From Chondrus crispus (Eukaryota; Rhodophyta; Florideophyceae; Gigartinales; Gigartinaceae): a stretch of DNA of 64,000 nt. The position numbers and the translations under genes are program-made. Shown here piece by piece: positions 9,601 to 17,188 of this stretch. Below the pieces are notes generated by a model, which saw only the letters and a list, made by a program, of their open reading frames with translations, had not been told where the DNA came from and searched no databases. How positions within the stretch are numbered: the first letter of the stretch is position 1; each line of letters opens with the position of its first letter. The stretch is from contig NW_005179160.1 of assembly GCF_000350225.1 (NCBI RefSeq), positions 8,764-72,763 of the forward strand. The letters run 5' to 3'.

Positions 9601-10106
9601 CATCCAGTAGCGGATACGGGCAAACTGGAGTATTGAGTGGGCTACGCATCGTGCTGGACAATGGATTGGACCTATTCCACCCCCTTGACTGGTGTAGCAA
9701 CAAGCAGCGGCGAGTTAGCTACTCACCGTATGGAGCAGAGGTATTGGCATGCGCAGACGCCGACATTCGTGGATACTATCTGAAGACGGGACTCAACAGC
9801 TTGTTTGCTGAGACAAAGGTGCGGAACGAACTCCTCACAGACTCGAGGTGTCTATATGATACCATCACGACACTCCACGAGGGCAAGGACTTCAGGCTTC
9901 GACCTACAGTGCAACGGATGCGGAATAGTTTCGATTCAAGAGAGCTGGACTTTATGCGGTGGATCCCCGGCACGAGCAACCCAGCTGACGCTCTAACAAA
10001 GTTAAACCCAAACACTTCTAAACTCCTGAACGAGTTGACGTCAAGCGGAATGATGGTTATAGATCTCGAATCAGGGTATGCACTTGATAGTCAGACTTGG
10101 AAATAA
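6606..10106 (+). CDS. pol: Pol of copia element: protease, integrase, reverse transcriptase, RNase H
   Basis: The frame opens after TAA 6603-6605 and runs to 10106; the first ATG is at 6834, so most of the protease lies before any Met. Protease: DEGAPTSTGG at 6696, where retroviral-type enzymes have D-T/S-G, then LILGMDV at the end of the domain. Integrase: D in EIQIDFL, D in ISADDEY, E in GIVERKNG. Reverse transcriptase: YKLK...RLKAR, ATADIKGAFLQ, LPYGIADAGRQW and KVTDDFLVSS, which is T-D-D where copia elements have Y-V-D-D. RNase H: STFSDAS, GAEVLA, TDSRCLYD and GTSNPADALTK. The order protease-integrase-RT-RNase H fixes the copia class. Expression probably needs a -1 shift from gag. Confidence 0.92.
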   Translation, partial: GRQTTWPEALQVVFSVKGLGQLPPDPNPILDEGAPTSTGGIENAAILCDILGLPLVLDSPREKYWHGWGVDCHGAKMTVCSWTLTVHDTTGKPTSLTFDLVPGNSPLILGMDVRAYCDTFNLEEQKYVRMRRPCDVQDRILFTYLVPDDQRLRLDVAPHPRSVIRTLLGNIRTTVKRTPLVFCKRIHRYTHATKDEMTTLCRNANMLTPELENAIEKVDEACEVCVKNGRPKSSRKVSLTHVNEEFNQEIQIDFLFSSLRGTKHTIMNMTDTGTSYSEMSISADRNMENIINTIEEKWVCRHGAPIAISADDEYNRAPLRKYLSTHDIQFKPRPARRHNKLGIVERKNGTFKAILAKLEDDRSNSDAAALVARANLLCNMFSGNRLLSSFELARGYRPSLLGLPQTVVTQDLLQAHKEQVALRTLQRLLHTRAPDVVRPTLFNPGDPVWVHYRTSKQNERVEWVKATVVHAKEQYLVARRSTRGPPMRVAYEDVRFAPRSELTSELLSCSLEDELRKPPDQPDDQIASTAIPIGATPSPDNPPPLLPTPAVTSAAPHDDDLPADPPPGLRLKLTPPATQPSLLAHDVAIRYDGGVKDIGTYALAKQQIDPTQRPELKRDATRELQMIHDIVGPKQVTGPHLNFAPPWLLHDALESEHNSNWKDAYVEVEDRNVPRDANFITSHVVYKLKTEENGERRLKARIVPHGNHDDEKEDVRKDSSNAPLFVVRLLLSLVTFFDFRIATADIKGAFLQSGPIKRDIYVRPPRDWGTLRGILWKLLKLPYGIADAGRQWQVVVEEWMLTTAGLERVFGIPQLFMKRATDINIRLLIAKVTDDFLVSSPIEEIKYFMQALRRRFVVGKVVVDQKVHFDGCEIEQQNNGSIRMSMIRYLEQLKPIAVSRARRKQRDDKATDIELKQYRSLACTLMYLGNGVLPQASHVTSALQQQVAKVNVSQLITANEMLSELLKLNSWLTSRKPPCASNIREVMVSTFSDASFNQTSSSGYGQTGVLSGLRIVLDNGLDLFHPLDWCSNKQRRVSYSPYGAEVLACADADIRGYYLKTGLNSLFAETKVRNELLTDSRCLYDTITTLHEGKDFRLRPTVQRMRNSFDSRELDFMRWIPGTSNPADALTKLNPNTSKLLNELTSSGMMVIDLESGYALDSQTWK

Positions 10107-10155
10107 GTTGGTAAAAGCAAAAGCCCAAGTTCGCCTTCGTGAAACTCAAGCGACT

Positions 10156-10163
10156 GGGGGGGA
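10156..10163 (+). other. polypurine tract
   Basis: GGGGGGGA abuts the 3' LTR, the usual primer for plus-strand DNA synthesis. Confidence 0.75.
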
Positions 10164-10584
10164 TGTGAAACAAACGGTCTCGAACCAGGCAGTATGGCAA
10201 GATGACAGGCATCGCAAGTGCAGCAAGATCCTAAATGCAATAAGTGAATGCGATGCATTAGTGCAGATGGCAAATACCTGAATGCAAAACGTGATGCATA
10301 AGAAGAGGGAATGCAAGTAAGAATGCACACGGGATGCCAACAGCGTTGGCATAGATAAGCGATAGCAAATGCAACCGTGAGCATAGCAACCTAGTATTAA
10401 TAGAACGAACTCCTAGGCGATAGATAGGGGAGGCGACAGCAAGAGAATTAATCAACCTAAGGACAAGCAACCGTCCTTGAGCATTGTGCTCTTTACCGTG
10501 TTCGTAGAGTAGGTCACTGTCAAATACCATCCCCTGTCTAGTTACGTAGACACCCCAGCAATGACCGGATACAGTCCTTTTACA
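10164..10584 (+). repeat. 3' LTR of copia element
   Basis: Starts TGTGAAACAAAC and matches the 5' LTR over 421 bp with one difference seen. The right target duplication ACAGT follows at 10585-10589. Confidence 0.93.
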
Positions 10585-10689
10585 ACAGTACGGTAGACGG
10601 GTTGGCCGGTATCATCATTAGAACAATGGTACCTCTGGACCCGCGTCCTTAGGACGCGATCCGAAAGTATTACAGTGTCAGACGGCTTG
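10585..10689. other. remainder of the interrupted 93-bp unit and spacer
   Basis: GTACGGTAGACGGGTTGGCCGG resembles the second half of a 93-bp unit. A small perfect hairpin, CGCGTCCT-T-AGGACGCG, lies at 10642-10658. No gene. Confidence 0.5.
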
Positions 10690-10926
10690 CAGAACGGTTC
10701 TGTGAGAAATGTGGCAAAACAGAACGGTTTGGGGGTGCAGACCGGAATCGTGCCGTACGGTAGTGTTTTGGCCGGTTCTGCACAGAACGGTTCTGTGAGA
10801 AATGTAGGGAAACAGAACGGTTTGGGGGTGCAGACCGGAATCGTGCCGTACGGTAGTGTTTTGGCCGGTTCTGCACAGAACGGTTCTGTGAGAAATGTGG
10901 CAAAACAGAACGGTTTGGGGGTGCAG
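10690..10926. repeat. 93-bp tandem repeat, 2.5 copies
   Basis: Units start CAGAACGGTTCTGTGAG at 10690, 10783 and 10876, exactly 93 bp apart. The third ends after GGGGGTGCAG. The unit start is nearly self-complementary (CAGAACGGTTCTG). As 93 is divisible by 3, the array gives long open frames on both strands that I do not regard as genes. Confidence 0.92.
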
Positions 10927-11180
10927 CCCGGCCAGTTCATTGACGGCCGCCCGAGGCCATTACGTGGCCAGCAGGCAACAGAAGATAACGGTGCGAGGTG
11001 CCAAAGCAGCTCCACGGTCACATCTGATTGGTGGGCATGTACACCTAGGGATTCACAACACGCGCAACTCTCAAATACTTGATTTGGGTTAAAATACGAC
11101 AGGCCCAAAATTGCCCCCTTTTGCTGGAGGGCCAGCACAATTATCCAGTTGTTTTCTGTATCGAACCCTTGTGATACTTC
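10927..11180. other. intergenic
   Basis: No feature recognised between the tandem repeat and the next small open frame. Confidence 0.4.
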
Positions 11181-11462
11181 GTGCCTACTCCCGCGAAAAC
11201 GAAGTCCGTTGACCAAGAATCTACCCCGCCAGCGCGTTCCTTCCCACGCGTTCCATGGCTATTTTTCTGCCACAAAATGTGTGAATTCAGAACCGGATGG
11301 ACGCGAAACAAGACTCCCAACTACATGTTTACGTACAAGAGCAAGGAGTGTGGTAACCACGTATGCAGGACCTCATACTTCAACCCGTCGAACCCACTGT
11401 TCAATTCTGAGAAGGCCGCGCGCGAGAGGGCCAAATGGCTCGCTGCAAATACCGCGCGATGA
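11181..11462 (+). CDS. small Cys-containing hypothetical protein, 93 aa
   Basis: Not recognised. The middle reads FFCHKMCEFRTG...YKSKECGNHVCRTSYF, four Cys spaced like a small zinc ribbon (C-x3-C, then C-x4-C). The tail is helical and Arg-rich (EKAARERAKWLAANTAR). A longer frame in another register covers the same bases, so coding is uncertain. It could be a remnant of a mobile-element protein. Confidence 0.3.
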   Translation: MPTPAKTKSVDQESTPPARSFPRVPWLFFCHKMCEFRTGWTRNKTPNYMFTYKSKECGNHVCRTSYFNPSNPLFNSEKAARERAKWLAANTAR

Positions 11463-11694
11463 AGTCTACACGATAGGCGACTTTGTGCACTTCGTGGAAC
11501 AGCAGAAGCAAAACTAAGGCAATCACGGCATTGACCACATTGAGTGCTTCAAGCAATATTCCGCTTCTCTCTCTGGTAGCCAATTTAATGTAGCCTCTAC
11601 CTTTAGCAACAGCAACTTCGTGCCTTTTCTCCCTCGCCTTCCTCTTTCTGGCTTTTGCCTCTGCCTTTCGCGCTCGACCTTCTGTGGCTTCCAC
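11401..11694 (-). CDS. hypothetical basic protein with one membrane segment
   Basis: A 97-residue frame. The N-terminal third is highly charged (RKAEAKARKRKAREKRHE). It is followed by one strongly hydrophobic stretch (ALNVVNAVIALVLLLLF), so the product would be a single-pass membrane protein. It follows the minus-strand frame at 11719-11952 with only a short gap and may have been its continuation. No family recognised. Confidence 0.3.
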   Translation of the reverse strand: MEATEGRARKAEAKARKRKAREKRHEVAVAKGRGYIKLATRERSGILLEALNVVNAVIALVLLLLFHEVHKVAYRVDFIARYLQRAIWPSRARPSQN

Positions 11695-11718
11695 CGTGTT
11701 CTCTGCGGCTTGACCTCT

Positions 11719-11952
11719 TTAAATCTCTCGCTGTAGCCACCTGCGTTCCCCCTTCACGTTTGTAGCAATAAACTTGCCGACGCTAGGCGCGAATAACAGA
11801 TTTCTAGCCTCGATTTTCTCTGCAAAGGGGCAGGTCAACACATCTTTCATTGCTAGCTCAACAAAACGATTTTTTTCCTTTGTAGAATCCCGAAGTAAAC
11901 TCGTGATTTGTGATTCTCTTTCTTTTTGGTTGGGAATGTCACGATCGATCAC
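11719..11952 (-). CDS. hypothetical protein, 77 aa, crossing the duplication edge
   Basis: Starts MIDRDIPNQKERESQITSLL. The N-terminal half lies within the 5.3-kb duplicated block. The part after residue 35 (MKDVLTCPFAEKIEARNL) lies outside it. In the other copy of the block the same N-terminus runs into unrelated sequence at 45847. If the gene is real, this copy keeps the original continuation and the other is truncated. Function unknown. Confidence 0.3.
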   Translation of the reverse strand: MIDRDIPNQKERESQITSLLRDSTKEKNRFVELAMKDVLTCPFAEKIEARNLLFAPSVGKFIATNVKGERRWLQREI

Positions 11953-12619
11953 AATGTATACGGCGACTTTCGCCCAAGCGTCGTCCTCGTTCTTCTGACA
12001 AATATATGTGCAACGATTGCGACTTGTGACTTCGAATACAACCTCTGGCGGATATCCCTCTGGTTATGACGCGGAGTCCGATATTGGGGGGACTCCGATA
12101 GTAACGTATGGCTCGCGACTCTTTGGTGAAGAGGACGAGTCTGTAGAGTCTGACTGGTTGCCATCACGCTTCCTGGCCCACCCAGATCGGGTTCAGGAGT
12201 CCCTAAACCCGGACCCCAACGCTTCCTGGAAATTGAGACAACGGGTCCTGCAATAGCACATGCCTCACTGGTAGGAAATTTCCGTCTTTTGTTCTCATGA
12301 AAAAGAGCTGTTATGTAGCAGACTGCCGCGTCGTGCCCTGCGTTAGGAATTGGTCGTGCAACCAGGCAACCAGGATACGGTCAACCAAATCGTAGCGTCC
12401 GAAATTGGATACGGTAAGATGAAGATACCGGTTAAACGAGCAAGGCGTGAGGTGCAGAGAGCCGAGCTTAGTACCAGTAGACGGAATCGATGTTCTCAAA
12501 GGTAAAATGCTTGACGGCGGAGCTGACACGGTACAATACGACGAATCATCGAAAGGCTCGTCGTCGCTCTCTGAGTCAGCACCCGAGCTCTGGTGCCAGC
12601 TTTTCCTGGTTAGATCACG

Positions 12620-13156
12620 ATGGCAGGGCTCCATGCAAACCAAGTGGAAAAGATATGGGCAGCAGTCTCGCCACGCGACGGCAAGTCACAAGGATGCCAG
12701 ATGTTGGCGGCTTTGGGAGTAGAGCAGCACAGCTTCCGGATGAGTTGGTCCCAACTGCCCTCAGGAGCTGTGTTGCAGCAGTTTCTGATTTTATTTTTTG
12801 TGCTTCGTTTTGCGCGGTTATTGGTTGCTTTACCTGATTTTTTCTTTGCTAGTCTCGAGAGAGCCCATCAAAGATTTGCAAGTTTGGGAATGAACAAAGC
12901 AAAGCTAATAGGTTCTGCTGTTCCGTTCTTCTCTCGCACCCCACACCCCTTTCCCTCCTTCTCTTCCTCCTGTCCACCGATTGATTCGCGGATTGTTGAA
13001 AGGGAAACCTGTAGTCGTGAAGGCGATGCTCATGCAACCAAGCAAACCCCGCCGCCACCCCGTCACGATCGTGCTTTGGAAGTTCGTGAACGAACGACGC
13101 GTGTCGAAATTTACGGAATGGCGAAGTGCATGCAGTTCATCCTCGATGTGCATTAG
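12620..13156 (+). CDS. hypothetical protein, 178 aa (copy A)
   Basis: Not recognised. The N-terminus MAGLHANQVEKIWAAVSP has ordinary soluble composition. Residues 52-85 are strongly hydrophobic (LILFFVLRFARLLVAL). The C-terminal half is Pro/Ser/Arg-rich. The composition change near residue 55 suggests either a splice site or chance readthrough. An identical frame is at 46619-47155. Confidence 0.25.
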   Translation: MAGLHANQVEKIWAAVSPRDGKSQGCQMLAALGVEQHSFRMSWSQLPSGAVLQQFLILFFVLRFARLLVALPDFFFASLERAHQRFASLGMNKAKLIGSAVPFFSRTPHPFPSFSSSCPPIDSRIVERETCSREGDAHATKQTPPPPRHDRALEVRERTTRVEIYGMAKCMQFILDVH

Positions 13157-13228
13157 CAGTGCGATGCACAATGCTTCTCACGCTTTGTCCTTTAACTTTG
13201 TTGATTTGCGTTACATATGAAGGACATC

Positions 13229-13280
13229 CCTACATGACGTTCCTACATGACGCTCCTACATGACGTTCCTACATGAGGAA
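13229..13280. repeat. 13-bp tandem repeat x4
   Basis: Four units of CCTACATGACGTT, with variants CGCT and the last ending GAGGAA. An identical set is in copy B at 47228-47279. Confidence 0.85.
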
Positions 13281-13655
13281 TGTATCGCTACAGCAACACG
13301 CCACCCCATAACGGGCACCCGCGATGCACGGTAGCATTCAGCCAGGCCGCATCAGGAGCTTCCATATCTGCAAACGTAAATAATTCTTTGCGTATACTGC
13401 ACCAATGAACTCCATCGCCACAGTGGCGAGTCTTTATTGCGTGCCCACAAAGTCTCCCAGCACTATTGCAAATCTCCCGCAAAGTTCACAATTCCCCCCG
13501 CTTATAACCCCGCCCTTTCCTTTTAGCACCGTTAAGATTTCCATGCAAAAGCATCTATCGTGCGTTACAATCAGATTCACTGATGCGCATTACCCATCTC
13601 GCACAAGCAACGATTTGAACATCGGTTTTGTCCGACAATCTACTCGCAGTAATCA

Positions 13656-13955
13656 TCACAGTTCTTTATCTCCAATGGATTCAAACCCTCCAGGGAACGC
13701 GTAAGATTTTGAATGCGTGCTTGCACTCCCTTCCCTCGATCCTCGCTTTTGGCTAAGTCCTGACGTGTCTAGCTCATCCAAGACCAACACGAGAAATATC
13801 GCCTCCGCAGCCAGTTTTGCAACTCGGATAAACGGGTGCCATAGTGTCTTATCTCGATACTTCCCCTCTGATTCAAACTTGAAAAGCCAATCATCGTCGT
13901 CATCGTCCGAGGACTTGCACTTGTCGCTACAGCACTCTGTTTGGACCTCCTCCAT
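13656..13955 (-). CDS. hypothetical acidic protein, 99 aa (copy A)
   Basis: Starts MEEVQTECCSDKCKSSDD, followed by an Asp run and WLFKFESEGKYRDKTLWHPF. One moderately hydrophobic segment (LAAEAIFLVLVLDEL). The opposite strand is also open over much of this region, so the coding strand is not certain. It lies on the same strand as, and downstream of, the kinase-like gene. Confidence 0.25.
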   Translation of the reverse strand: MEEVQTECCSDKCKSSDDDDDDWLFKFESEGKYRDKTLWHPFIRVAKLAAEAIFLVLVLDELDTSGLSQKRGSREGSASTHSKSYAFPGGFESIGDKEL

Positions 13956-14164
13956 GCTGACCGGCCTGTTTAGCCCTGCATGTTATGGCACACTTCAGTC
14001 CTTTCTCTTTCATGTGCGATCGGTTTTCGCTAGTGTTTCCGCCCTGACGCTTTTTCGACAACAGCAGGAGGATTCACAACCTTCCCAGTATTTCGATGTA
14101 ACTTTGCAGTAATAGTACAGGCGTTGTCTCCCGCCGTTGGTGAATTTGTTGTCTGTGAAAAGCA

Positions 14165-14470
14165 CTAGGCAGTCATGTCTTCGAACTCCGTTTCATTTGG
14201 CTCCAATTCAGCTTCAAATGATCCGTAATTTGTCATTCTCTGGGTGCATTCTGCACTCCGGCAGTTAGAAGGAATTTTAGCTCTTCTCACTTCCGCGACT
14301 CGCTCCAGCCCTTGCAAGCTCGCCAAGGCGGTATCTTTCTCCGATATACACGCGTGAACACGCTTCTCCACTCCATGGCCTCCCTGATCAGCGGATGATG
14401 CCAGTGCGAGCTGTAGATCGTGTATTACATGTCGTGCGTCAATCGCAACGCGGCTGGCTCCTGTTCGCAC
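14165..14470 (-). CDS. hypothetical protein, 101 aa (copy A)
   Basis: Not recognised. Composition is ordinary for a small soluble protein, with an acidic C-terminus (FEAELEPNETEFEDMTA). It lies 162 bp downstream of the kinase-like gene on the same strand. Identical copy at 48164-48469. Confidence 0.3.
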   Translation of the reverse strand: MRTGASRVAIDARHVIHDLQLALASSADQGGHGVEKRVHACISEKDTALASLQGLERVAEVRRAKIPSNCRSAECTQRMTNYGSFEAELEPNETEFEDMTA

Positions 14471-14632
14471 ATGTTATATATACACGGTGTCATTCCGGCA
14501 GCAGATCGCACATCTTTGGAGACGAAATTTGGGCCACTCTACCCCCCTCGTAACGTCGGACCTGACGACAGCGAAGAGCACTGATCCGTTGCTCCGAAAT
14601 TGACGGTTCCTCCCGCATCCCCATGAGTAACT

Positions 14633-15385
14633 TTATCCTTTGAGATTCTCTAAAACAAAATCTCTCACTCGCTCGAAACTGTATTGATCATTGCCGGGTA
14701 GAGAAAGCGTTGCGGAGCTGTCCGCCCAACCCTCTGTGCCAGATTTATCCCCTAACGGCTCTCCTTCCGGACGACATGAGTCGAAATCTATGATGACTGC
14801 CGTATTTTCTTCACTGATCATGATGTTACTGGGATTAATATCGTTATGACACAATCGAAGAGAGTGAAGATGCAAAATTCCTTCCTGTACTCCTTCAAGC
14901 CATTTCAAAGCAACATCTCGTTTCACTGGAGATAGCATCCTCTCTGCTAACGTAGATCTGTACTTCTGCCAACACAAGGCAACAATGCGGTCATTCTTTA
15001 CGTCACAGCCCCAGTACTTGGCAATGTTTGGGTGCTGATTGGATTTGAGAAGCTCGCCAACGTGAGCCTCTTGCAAAATAAGCCGAGCAATGTTGTCCTT
15101 CATTCCGGGCCCATAGCAGAGAAGCACGGGTTGCTTTCTATGGCACTGCGACGAGGCGCAATTCGCCACGGTTAAACCAGCCTCAAATTTGGGGTACACT
15201 GCATCAGTCGGGACCCTCAAGCTGTCCACCCCACTAAGATCGAGCTTTCCATCCTTGTAAAGCGGGTTTTCAATGCGCGCGACAAAGATATCTTCCCCGT
15301 CTCGGTACACAACCGCTACATGCATAAATTCACCGTCGCCATCTGTTCTCCACGCGTCCGCCTCCTCCAAAATTTCGATGCCCAT
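14633..15385 (-). CDS. protein kinase-like protein (atypical), copy A
   Basis: A 250-residue protein with a kinase-like C-lobe. HNDINPSN near residue 180 corresponds to the HRDLKPxN catalytic loop, with Asp and the final Asn kept but Arg and Lys both replaced by Asn. IIDFD near residue 200 stands where DFG is expected. Upstream, AHVGELLKSNQHPNIAKYWGC fits the helix C to beta-4 region. No glycine-rich loop or VAIK lysine is evident. From memory, kinase-like proteins with HNDINPSN and DFDSCRPEG-type motifs are common in filamentous fungi, so this belongs to that group rather than to the classical plant or animal kinases. Activity cannot be judged. The protein ends soon after the activation segment, so the C-lobe is short. 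Confidence 0.75.
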   Translation of the reverse strand: MGIEILEEADAWRTDGDGEFMHVAVVYRDGEDIFVARIENPLYKDGKLDLSGVDSLRVPTDAVYPKFEAGLTVANCASSQCHRKQPVLLCYGPGMKDNIARLILQEAHVGELLKSNQHPNIAKYWGCDVKNDRIVALCWQKYRSTLAERMLSPVKRDVALKWLEGVQEGILHLHSLRLCHNDINPSNIMISEENTAVIIDFDSCRPEGEPLGDKSGTEGWADSSATLSLPGNDQYSFERVRDFVLENLKG

Positions 15386-15777
15386 GTTCTCAGGTGTCAG
15401 TTGTAGTTGATGTTACCTGTAGAGTCCTTCAGAGTTATCTCATTCAAGTTTGAGTGAGCTGACGTTTCGAATTCGCGGGCACGGCGTACGACATTTAGGG
15501 TACGTGCAGGAAACGTAAATTCCACAAAAGAATTCTCGCATCATGTGTATCCCAAAAATTCAAACATAATGCGTTGTTGGAAGTTGATTTTTTCAGAAAC
15601 ATTTATGGCCTTGTTCCATATTTATGGCCCCCTATCCCCTCTCCTGTACTTCTACTGTTGCCCCTGGGGCAACAACGGGTGCCTTTGTACCTTTTAGGTC
15701 ATAGCTCATGATATATTTGAGAATACAGAGCTTACGCGAACGAGAATTTCAGCAATATAAATGCAGAAATTCTGCAT

Positions 15778-15927
15778 CTGCAGCTGCCGGAGGTGCCGCC
15801 AAGGTGGGGACCACGCGAGGGCACACGAGGGTACAACGTGCGCGCGGCGGACTATGACGGCGACGGGCAGGTGGACATGATGTTCAGCCAAGGTTGTCGC
15901 AAGGGGTTTTCGGGGGCTTCTGGCTGA
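15778..15927 (+). pseudogene. FG-GAP/VCBS repeat protein fragment (copy A)
   Basis: Fifty in-frame codons include VRAADYDGDGQVDMMFSQ, a calcium-binding FG-GAP/VCBS loop (D-x-D-G-D-G-x-x-D) of the kind found in integrin-alpha-like and T-cell immunomodulatory protein-like (ITFG1-like) extracellular proteins. It ends at TGA 15925-15927. Related sequence continues to about 16080 with the frame lost. Diverged versions lie at 27394-27574 plus 36544-36725 and at 51189-51321. Confidence 0.5.
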
Positions 15928-16475
15928 GATGAGGAACGAGATAGAGTTGGACTAAGTCGCATTACCTGTTCGTAAAAAGGGGCAATGAGACAAGGGGATC
16001 GTGTACGTCGATCAACGCGCTAGTATCGCTAGGTGTGGGGGCCTGACCGAATGATGAGACGGGTGGGCAACCCCCGGTACATTATGTTCAGTTCTCTACG
16101 TTTTTTGACATTGCGTGGACACAGCAGAGATAAATCTCAAGTGAAGTAACCATATTCCTGCATGCCCGTGATTCATTTGTTTCTTTCGGTGAACATGTAA
16201 CACTGTATCGCACAGCTCCCCGACAATGCCGTTCCAGACTTTAGCAACATTCAGCATTCAACCATCTCAATAAAACCTTACCATGCGCTCCTGCAGCACG
16301 TAGCACGCACCCCACAGGAACAAGAAGAGCACAAATCCGACGTCGAAAGTTGGGGAACGGGCCCAGCAACTCGTGATATGTATGCTATTCCTCTTCCTCC
16401 TCCTCATCTCCTGAAGAATGCCCTTTCTACGCCCCTGTTCAATTTTCTTGAGATGCATAGCCACGTGGCGGGAGG
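15928..16475. other. decayed FG-GAP continuation and intergenic
   Basis: Up to about 16080 the sequence resembles the 36544-36725 fragment (ACGTCGATCA...CGCTAGTATCGC). Beyond that no gene is supported. Confidence 0.35.
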
Positions 16476-17017
16476 GTGTCAGGAGAGGGGAGGGTTGCGG
16501 TGGGTGATGGCGGCGGAACGAGCGTGCGAGGACGAGCGTGCGAGGGGAGGTTGAGGGCGGCGGCGGAGTGGGATGTGGAGAGGGTTGTCAGGGCGTGGCA
16601 GGAGGGGTTTGGGACGGTGGCCATAAGGGCGGCGTTGGAGCGGGTGTTCAGCGAAGGAAAGGCGGTGAGCAGGTTGAAGGCGCAGACGTTGTTACTCGGG
16701 GTGTTAAGGGCTGGGGGAGGGTTGGAGGGGATCAAGATGGAGGGGATCAAGATGGAGGGGATCAAGATGGAGCTTGTGGCGGTCGGGGCGCAAGCGGACG
16801 TGCACGGAGGAAGTGGACGGAGGACGTGCACGGGGAATTGGTGGGGTGGGTGCATGCACCGCTGCAGCGGTACTTGGAGGTGAGACAGGTGCGAGGTGCG
16901 GACGCAGTTGAAAAGCTGGAGGGGATCGTGGCGCGGGGGAGTGTCTTGAGCAGGTGCCCGTTGGGATCGGGGTGCGGGCTTCGCCGGTGTCGAGAAGGGT
17001 ATACGGAATGGTTGTGA
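16476..17017 (+). pseudogene. unknown helical protein, frameshifted (copy A)
   Basis: Two overlapping plus frames read naturally in sequence. The first (from 16476) gives WDVERVVRAWQEGFGTV, ALERVFSEGK and LKAQTLLLGVLRAGGG, then GIKME repeats and ELVAVGAQADV. The second (to 17017) continues with RKWTEDVHGELVGWVHAPLQ and RYLEVRQVRGADAVEKLEG. A one-base shift near 16800 would join them. G-rich codons at third positions resemble conserved genes of the window. Family not recognised. Confidence 0.3.
16724..16768. repeat. 15-bp tandem repeat x3
   Basis: Three copies of GGAGGGGATCAAGAT, encoding repeated GIKME in the frameshifted gene. Same in copy B at 50723-50767. Confidence 0.85.
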
Positions 17018-17188
17018 AGGAGGTGGCGGAGGTGGTGAGTGGGGTGAGTGCGGGGAGAGAGGGCGGAATTAAGCATTAAACGAATAAAATAATTAAATAC
17101 ACGACGGGTTATGTTTTCGTCGCGGTGGCAACGTTTGATGTGCTGGACCTTGTCCTCCTCAATGTCGCAAGCGAGAGGTTTCGCAGGG

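Larger units (their letters stand above)
4923..10584 (+). mobile_element. complete Ty1/copia LTR retrotransposon, 5,662 bp
   Basis: Two direct LTRs of 421 bp (4923-5343 and 10164-10584) begin TG and end CA. I see one difference between them (fifth base, G versus A). The 5-bp target duplication ACAGT lies at 4918-4922 and 10585-10589. Inside, in order, are a primer-binding site, gag, protease, integrase, reverse transcriptase and RNase H (copia order), and a polypurine tract. No stop codon breaks gag or pol. Near-identical LTRs and intact frames indicate recent insertion and possibly a still active copy, although the protease and RT motifs are unusual (see pol). Confidence 0.95.
11849..17188. 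repeat. segmental duplication, copy A (5,340 bp)
   Basis: Matches 45848-51187 in the same orientation with a constant offset of 33,999. All predicted frames inside are identical except for one substitution I can see (13029 T versus 47028 G or next to it). Identity breaks abruptly at both ends. No terminal inverted repeats, LTRs or target duplications are apparent, so this looks like a recent segmental copy rather than a standard transposon. It contains a kinase-like gene and several weaker frames. Confidence 0.95.

Noticed and set aside
10542..11216. A 224-residue minus-strand frame and a 135-residue plus frame
   Set aside because: Both run through the 93-bp tandem repeat and the LTR end; no family and no consistent composition.
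11849..17188. Duplicated block as a DNA transposon or LTR element
   Set aside because: Ends are not inverted repeats, do not begin TG/CA and show no target duplication; no transposase or RT inside.
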